Source of the DNA: Symbiobacteriaceae bacterium
GTDB lineage: Bacteria; Bacillota; JAAYKD01; WRDA01
NCBI GenBank assembly: GCA_009779515.1
Contig: WREE01000064.1
Span: 1-10,297 of the forward strand
Reading direction: 5' to 3'
Length of the DNA stretch: 10,297 nucleotides
The notes under the pieces were generated by a model, which was given only the letters and a program-made list of their open reading frames with translations, did no database searches and had not been told where the DNA came from. Shown here in pieces: positions 6,611 to 10,297 of this stretch. Both the position numbers and the translations under genes were made by a program. Positions within the stretch are counted from its first letter, which is position 1; every line of letters begins with the position of its first letter.

Positions 6611-6784
6611 ACTGTTTGCTGGTCACTCCTTCTTTTTTTGAATAGGGCAGGAAAAGAGCCGGATTTTAAACTTATATGCTAGAGCTTAGCCATCACCTTC
6701 CTTTGGGTAATATCGTGAATTGTCACAGAGAAAACCGAGAATCTGTTCGTTATAGCTGTGGGGGAATCCTTTATTTATGAAGAA

Positions 6785-6866
6785 AATATGAAACAGGCTT
6801 CAGCCAGCACAACACCCTGCTGCGAACAGCAGGGGGTTGAGGCTGCAAAAAACCCAGTTTCATATT
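6785..6866. repeat. Nested palindromic element, copy 1
   Basis: An outer perfect 10-bp inverted repeat AATATGAAAC / GTTTCATATT (6785-6794, 6857-6866) encloses CAGCC / GGCTG (6801-6805, 6841-6845). This in turn encloses AACACCCTGCTG / CAGCAGGGGGTT (6811-6822, 6827-6838) with a CGAA loop and one mismatch. Its core matches the hairpin at 7021-7048. The nested layout resembles a small non-coding mobile or REP-like element. No target-site duplication was confirmed. Confidence 0.6.
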
Positions 6867-6909
6867 CCTTGTTTCCTACCTAACTCACCTTAAAGGGATA
6901 AAAGTAGCC

Positions 6910-6938
6910 GCTTTTTGGCGACATGCGCGTCAAAAAGC
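6910..6938. repeat. Inverted repeat with 11-bp arms
   Basis: GCTTTTTGGCG (6910-6920) and CGTCAAAAAGC (6928-6938) pair over 11 positions with one mismatch (G-U on the plus-strand RNA), around ACATGCG. The A/T-rich outer arm and lack of a following T-run on the minus strand argue against a simple terminator for tldDE. Confidence 0.5.
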
Positions 6939-6993
6939 AAACTTAATTCCTTGAACATACTTTAATTCGCTGAAGAGCGCACTCTTAAGGCGA

Positions 6994-7020
6994 GAGGCTG
7001 AAGACTTTGTCTTCAGCCTC
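6994..7020. repeat. Perfect 12-bp hairpin next to palindromic core copy 2
   Basis: GAGGCTGAAGAC (6994-7005) and GTCTTCAGCCTC (7009-7020) form a perfect 12-bp inverted repeat with a 3-base loop. It directly abuts the hairpin at 7021-7048. The CTTCAGCC segment also precedes the core in copy 1 (6799-6806), so the two hairpins belong to one repeated unit. Confidence 0.6.
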
Positions 7021-7048
7021 AACACCCTGCTGCGAACAGCAGGGTGTT
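7021..7048 (-). repeat. Palindromic core, copy 2, downstream of tldE (possible 3' stabiliser)
   Basis: AACACCCTGCTG / CAGCAGGGTGTT is a perfect 12-bp inverted repeat around a 4-base loop (CGAA on plus, TTCG on minus). It begins 14 bp after the tldE stop. The stem is strong but no T-run follows on the minus strand, so it is not a canonical intrinsic terminator. It may protect the tldDE mRNA 3' end or be part of a repetitive element, since its core recurs at 6811-6838. Confidence 0.6.
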
Positions 7049-7061
7049 GTTAAAAGGTTGG

Positions 7062-8408
7062 TTAGGTATCGGTAAAGCTGGTCTTACCGGTGAAGTGAAA
7101 GTCGGTGATCTTCATACCAGGTACATAGGAAGAACCCATCATGGCACCTAAGCGCTCACCGTCGCTGGCAATCTCCTCAATTTGCGAGAAAGCTTTAAGC
7201 ATACTCTCGGTAAAGCGCATGTTGCGCACCGCTTTAGTTATTTTACCGTTTTCCACCAGGAAGAAACCGTCTCTGGTGATACCGGTAAGCAAAGCTTGGC
7301 GGGCATTAACCGGGTTCATATAGTGGAAGCGGGTTACCAGAAGAGCTTTAGTGGTTTCAGCGATAATTTGCGCTAGGGGTTTTTCCCCTGGTGTTATGAC
7401 AGTGTTCATAGGGGCTGAGGCTGAACGTCCCATAAAGGAGAGAGCGTGCCCAGTGGTTTGGGCTCCTGCTTTGGCAGCCGCAGCTCTGTCCCAAGCCACC
7501 TCCTTGGTAACCCCTTTATCCACCAAGGTTAGTTTACTCCGGGGAACACCTTCGCTATCGAAGGCTATACCAGGACTTAAGGGGTTAGTCCAGTCATCCA
7601 CGATGGTGAGCTTCTCCGAGAAGAGCTGTTCGCCTAGGCGGTCGGTAAGAAAACTCATTTTGCTCACCAGAGCAGCTCCGCTGAAGCTGAACATCAAAGA
7701 ACCCAGCAAATTGCTGACAGCCATGGGTTCTAAAATTACCGTATAAGCACCAGGCTCTAACTCGATGGGATCTTGGTTGGCTTGGGCTTTTTGCAGAGCA
7801 ATGGCGAAGACAGACGCTAAATCTACCTCTTCCGGAGTACTGGCTACCATGGAAGCATAACCTGTTCCGCCTACGTCATCGGAGACTAATAGCGAAAAGC
7901 GTACCGAATTATCATCGCTGTAACGACGGATGCCAGCACTGTTACCCATACCGGTATTCGTCGCTCGGTAAGCCAACTGCCCATAGGCCTTGTAATTATC
8001 GGGAATACCTTTAAAGCCATCGGCAATCATTTGTACCCGGGTCTCCACCCCAAAAGCTTCATGAAGTTCCAGGCTGAAACGTAGAGTTTCCATCTCTTTA
8101 GGTTCGGAAATTAAAGGTTGCTGCTCTTCTCCTTCCGGGAGGAGCGCCAAGTTAGCTATAGCTTCTTGCACCGCCTCGGCAATGCCTTCTTGTGATAGCA
8201 GGGTAGTGGAGATAGAGCTGCTTTTTTTACTGTCGTAGATGGTGACGCTTAGCGAAGTGCGGTCTTCGAAAACATTCTGATGAATTTCGGAGTTGGCAAT
8301 GCGGGAAAGACCCTCGGCGCTGCTGGTCACCTGCACCAGGGCTGGGTGTCCCTGGGTGAGAGCTAGAGCCTGGTCAATCAGCTGAAAGATGCGCTCTTTG
8401 TTATACAT
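7062..8408 (-). CDS. tldE: TldE/PmbA, partner subunit of the TldD/TldE peptidase
   Basis: A 448-residue member of the TldD/PmbA family, close to the usual length of TldE. In the characterised E. coli pair, TldE joins TldD in a heterotetramer. TldD carries the metal and TldE helps enclose the substrate chamber, so unfolded peptides are cleaved. This protein lacks HExxxH, as expected for TldE. Family features are the N-terminal region with SAEGLSRIANSEIHQNVFED (residues about 28-47), a central IELEPGAYTVILEPMAVSNLL, and the C-terminal GITRDGFFLVENGKI followed by VRNMRFTESM. I chose ATG 8408, which has an AAGGTAGG site at a suitable distance, over the GTG at 8417. The gene overlaps the end of tldD by 8 bp (translational coupling). 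It is probably cytoplasmic. Substrates in this organism are unknown. Confidence 0.93.
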   Translation of the reverse strand: MYNKERIFQLIDQALALTQGHPALVQVTSSAEGLSRIANSEIHQNVFEDRTSLSVTIYDSKKSSSISTTLLSQEGIAEAVQEAIANLALLPEGEEQQPLISEPKEMETLRFSLELHEAFGVETRVQMIADGFKGIPDNYKAYGQLAYRATNTGMGNSAGIRRYSDDNSVRFSLLVSDDVGGTGYASMVASTPEEVDLASVFAIALQKAQANQDPIELEPGAYTVILEPMAVSNLLGSLMFSFSGAALVSKMSFLTDRLGEQLFSEKLTIVDDWTNPLSPGIAFDSEGVPRSKLTLVDKGVTKEVAWDRAAAAKAGAQTTGHALSFMGRSASAPMNTVITPGEKPLAQIIAETTKALLVTRFHYMNPVNARQALLTGITRDGFFLVENGKITKAVRNMRFTESMLKAFSQIEEIASDGERLGAMMGSSYVPGMKITDFHFTGKTSFTDT

Positions 8409-9864
8409 CAGCCACACCTACCTTTACCTGACGGAAACGAGCAGGAGCAGAGCCGTGGCCACAATGAGCGACTTGCCCGGGTTCACCTTTGCCACAGTTA
8501 GCGACTCCCATCATCCGCCAAAAGTCTGGGTTACCCACCCCATCACAGGAACCCCAAAAGACAGGGGTAATCCCGGTGTAGATAGGGTTTTTGTAAATTT
8601 TGCCGGTAAGTTTGCCTTGCTTAATCTCGTAAGCTACCTCGGTAGCAAATTGGAAGTTCAAACGACGATCATCAATAGACCAGCTACGGTTCACATCCAG
8701 GTATAAGCCGTCTTCAATACCACCTATAAGCTCGTCGAAGGTGAAATCCCCGGGCATTAAAGAGATATTGGTCATGCGGACAATAGGTATACGTCCCCAA
8801 CCATCGGCGCGGCAGGTGCCATTGGAAGGCTTGCCGATCACCGCTGCCGTATCTCGGGAGGAGAGGAAGTTGTGGAAAATACCTTTGGTGATAACTTCAA
8901 TGGGTTGAGCAGCCACCCCATCATCATCATAACCAAAAGTGCCTACTCCACCGGGAGCGGTAGCATCAGCAACAATGGTCACATGTTCAGAACCGTAACG
9001 GAATTTGCCGGGTTCTACGGAATCTAAGAAGGAGGTTCCTGCCATACCGGCTTCGTAACCTAACATTCTATCCAATTCAATAGGATGACCTACCGATTCG
9101 TGAATCTGCAGTACCAGCTGAGAGGGAGCGATGACGATATCGAAGATACCGGAAGGGCACTCCTCGGCTTCAACCAGAGCCATAGCCTCACGACCCACTC
9201 GGGCAGCATTGCCCGGTAAGTCCATGGCTTTGATAAACTCCCACCCGGCAGTGGCGAAGTTACCTCCAGCAGAGTTGGGGTAGCTGCGTAACTGCATCTC
9301 CCCTTTACCGATGGCAATAGCCGAGATAGAACCGCCTATTTCGTAGAGATCCTGGGTGATAAAGCCGCCATCGGTATCTGCCCAAGTTTTAACTTCGTGG
9401 CGAAACATGAGATTACCCTGGGTGCGAAAGAGCTGGGGAGCAGCTTCCCGCATCAGAGCTTCGGCTTCAAAAAGGAGACCGAGCTTTTCTTCTTTACTGA
9501 CAGTAAAGGGATCAATTTCGATGGGGGTAGCATAACTAGCCACCACCACCGGCTTAGGCGCCAGTTTAACCGGGTGCTTCTGGGTGAGACGAGTGGCTTG
9601 GGCAATTTCCATAGCAATTTTGGCGGTAGCTTCCATATTCTCAAAGTCCTGGGAGCCAGCAAAGCCCATGCTCCCTTGCATGTAAACTCGAATGCCATAG
9701 CCTAAATTTTTAGCACTGCTAAGGCTTTGGACTTTCATATTTTCCGTGGAGCAGTTTTCGGTGATGATGTAGTTGGAACGGACATCAGCATATTCCACTC
9801 CCTCCTGGGCTTTAATAAAGCTCAGGACTTGCTGCATTTTTTCTTTTAAAACTACAGGTTCCAA
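8401..9864 (-). CDS. tldD: TldD metallopeptidase subunit
   Basis: A 487-residue TldD-family zinc peptidase. The metal site is visible: HESVGH at residues 255-260 (coding bases 9085-9102) gives the HExxxH ligands and catalytic Glu256. Cys457, in the conserved NCGKGEPGQ, matches the position of the third ligand in E. coli TldD. The C-terminal run of Gly, Cys and His (VAHCGHGSAPARF) follows. With TldE it degrades small or unfolded peptides, and in E. coli it removes the microcin B17 leader. The start is uncertain. TTG 9864 has AAGGGGG eight bases upstream and is preferred. TTG 9912 directly abuts the stop of the preceding gene without a good binding site, and ATG 9837 lacks one too. The stop overlaps tldE by 8 bp, and the SagB-type gene ends 48 bp upstream, consistent with one operon. 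Confidence 0.92.
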   Translation of the reverse strand: MEPVVLKEKMQQVLSFIKAQEGVEYADVRSNYIITENCSTENMKVQSLSSAKNLGYGIRVYMQGSMGFAGSQDFENMEATAKIAMEIAQATRLTQKHPVKLAPKPVVVASYATPIEIDPFTVSKEEKLGLLFEAEALMREAAPQLFRTQGNLMFRHEVKTWADTDGGFITQDLYEIGGSISAIAIGKGEMQLRSYPNSAGGNFATAGWEFIKAMDLPGNAARVGREAMALVEAEECPSGIFDIVIAPSQLVLQIHESVGHPIELDRMLGYEAGMAGTSFLDSVEPGKFRYGSEHVTIVADATAPGGVGTFGYDDDGVAAQPIEVITKGIFHNFLSSRDTAAVIGKPSNGTCRADGWGRIPIVRMTNISLMPGDFTFDELIGGIEDGLYLDVNRSWSIDDRRLNFQFATEVAYEIKQGKLTGKIYKNPIYTGITPVFWGSCDGVGNPDFWRMMGVANCGKGEPGQVAHCGHGSAPARFRQVKVGVADV

Positions 9865-9912
9865 AAGCACTTCCCCCTTATGGTTATTATGGTATAGTCC
9901 CGCCAGGTGCAA

Positions 9913-10297
9913 CTACCCCTGTTTTACCACACCAACCGGTATGGCATAAATGGTGAACTCTTCTTCCCCATCGACACCCAAAACTTCGTCACAATACTCC
10001 ACATCGTAAGCAGCCAGGCAACAACTGCCCAACCCTAAAGCTGTAGCCGAGAGCATGACATGCTGCCCAGCATGCCCTAAGTCGATTAAGATGACTCGAT
10101 GAGCGGTCTCACTATACCGCCATTCTGCACGGTAGGGGATACAGGTGAAAAAGAGAATTACTTGAGCTTTACCACCCCAGGATTGCCCTGCTAGCATTTT
10201 GGTCACCGTTTCGGGAATGTTGTCTAGGGGTTTAACCAACTCCACGGCGGCTCCTTTAACGCCTACATGCTCCTGAGGCAGGTAGTGGTATACCCCA
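9913..10297 (-). CDS. SagB-type dehydrogenase (nitroreductase fold), C-terminal part
   Basis: The last 127 or so residues of a gene that enters from the right edge. The frame is open through 10297, so the GTG at 10245 is probably not the true start. Visible motifs are GVYHYLPQEH at the beginning, then RVILIDLGHAGQHVMLSA, ALGLGSCCLAAYD, and LGVDGEEEFTIYAIPVG at the end. These are typical of SagB/ThcOx-type FMN enzymes. The family is known for oxidising azolines to azoles in thiazole/oxazole-modified peptides, but many members stand alone with unknown substrates. Two adjacent cysteines occur where the family usually has one. The gene precedes tldD by 48 bp. No cyclodehydratase or precursor peptide is visible here, so a role in peptide modification is not established. 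Confidence 0.85.
   Translation of the reverse strand, partial: GVYHYLPQEHVGVKGAAVELVKPLDNIPETVTKMLAGQSWGGKAQVILFFTCIPYRAEWRYSETAHRVILIDLGHAGQHVMLSATALGLGSCCLAAYDVEYCDEVLGVDGEEEFTIYAIPVGVVKQG

Larger units (their letters stand above)
6611..7061. other. 451-bp intergenic region rich in inverted repeats
   Basis: No credible gene, tRNA or canonical terminator is seen. The region contains the hairpins annotated separately, plus a weak stem near 6968-6992 (AAGAG/CTCTT around CGCA, flanked by CGC/GCG). The part nearest module copy A (6611-6780) has no inverted repeat that I could find and no convincing -35/-10 pair in the minus direction, although a promoter for copy A is expected here. A very short start-stop unit with an AAGGAAGG site occurs at 6679-6693, encoding four residues. 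It is noted but not called as a gene. Confidence 0.7.

Noticed and set aside
6679..6693. A four-residue start-stop unit (MAKL) with an AAGGAAGG site ahead of module copy A
   Set aside because: Too short to distinguish from chance, with no terminator or attenuator structure next to it.
6771..6863. A 30-codon minus-strand frame starting ATG 6863 with AAGGA just upstream
   Set aside because: It lies almost wholly inside the nested palindrome at 6785-6866, the start is inside the outer arm, and the composition reflects the repeat; no independent coding evidence.
6910..6938. Short palindrome as a CRISPR-type repeat
   Set aside because: There is no regular array of direct repeats with spacers anywhere in the window, and no cas gene.
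7021..7048. Intrinsic terminator for the tldDE operon
   Set aside because: The stem is strong but no T-run follows on the minus strand, and the same core occurs again at 6811-6838, so a repeat is the safer call.
7351..7746. A 131-codon plus-strand frame opposite tldE
   Set aside because: It is antisense to a clear TldE coding region, has no ribosome binding site of note, and shows no recognisable domain.
8389..8706. A 105-codon plus-strand frame opposite the tldD 3' end
   Set aside because: It is a shadow of tldD, whose metal-site motifs establish the minus-strand frame.

Overview
The window holds eleven protein-coding genes, all on the minus strand, so transcription runs from the high coordinates to the low ones. 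AGGAGG-type ribosome binding sites precede nearly every gene, TTG is a plausible start for tldD, GC content is intermediate, and an intrinsic terminator with a U-tract is present. These traits suggest a low-to-mid-GC Gram-positive bacterium, probably of the Clostridia in the broad sense. This is an inference, because no taxonomic marker gene is present.

Layout in the direction of transcription: (1) 10297-7062, the C-terminal part of a SagB-type nitroreductase-fold dehydrogenase, then tldD and tldE, which encode the two subunits of the TldD/TldE zinc peptidase. (2) 7061-6611, a 451-bp gap with no credible gene but many inverted repeats, including two copies of one palindromic core. (3) 6610-3597, a four-gene membrane module (copy A). 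(4) 3596-3352, a 245-bp gap with a possible promoter, two hairpins and a strong minus-strand intrinsic terminator just ahead of the next gene. (5) 3351-346, a second complete copy of the same module (copy B), same gene order and nearly the same lengths. (6) 318-1, the N-terminal part of an S9-family (prolyl oligopeptidase-like) serine peptidase, 27 bp after copy B.

The four-gene module is the main interest. Its gene order is: gene 1, a 277-residue DUF6754-like protein with one membrane helix at each end of a soluble domain; gene 2, a 209-residue protein with about six membrane helices; gene 3, a 280-287-residue protein again built as helix, soluble domain, helix; gene 4, a 223-residue protein with about six membrane helices. 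Junctions are 1-14 bp gaps or a 14-bp overlap, so the four products are very probably co-translated and likely form one membrane complex. The flanking charges suggest that the gene 1 domain faces the cytoplasm and the gene 3 domain faces outward. No function can be assigned. The module has been duplicated in tandem, both copies have diverged considerably (roughly 55-65 percent protein identity by eye), and all eight reading frames remain intact.

The genes on both sides are peptide- or protein-acting enzymes (SagB-type oxidoreductase, TldD/E protease, S9 peptidase). Whether they share a pathway with the membrane modules cannot be decided from the sequence.
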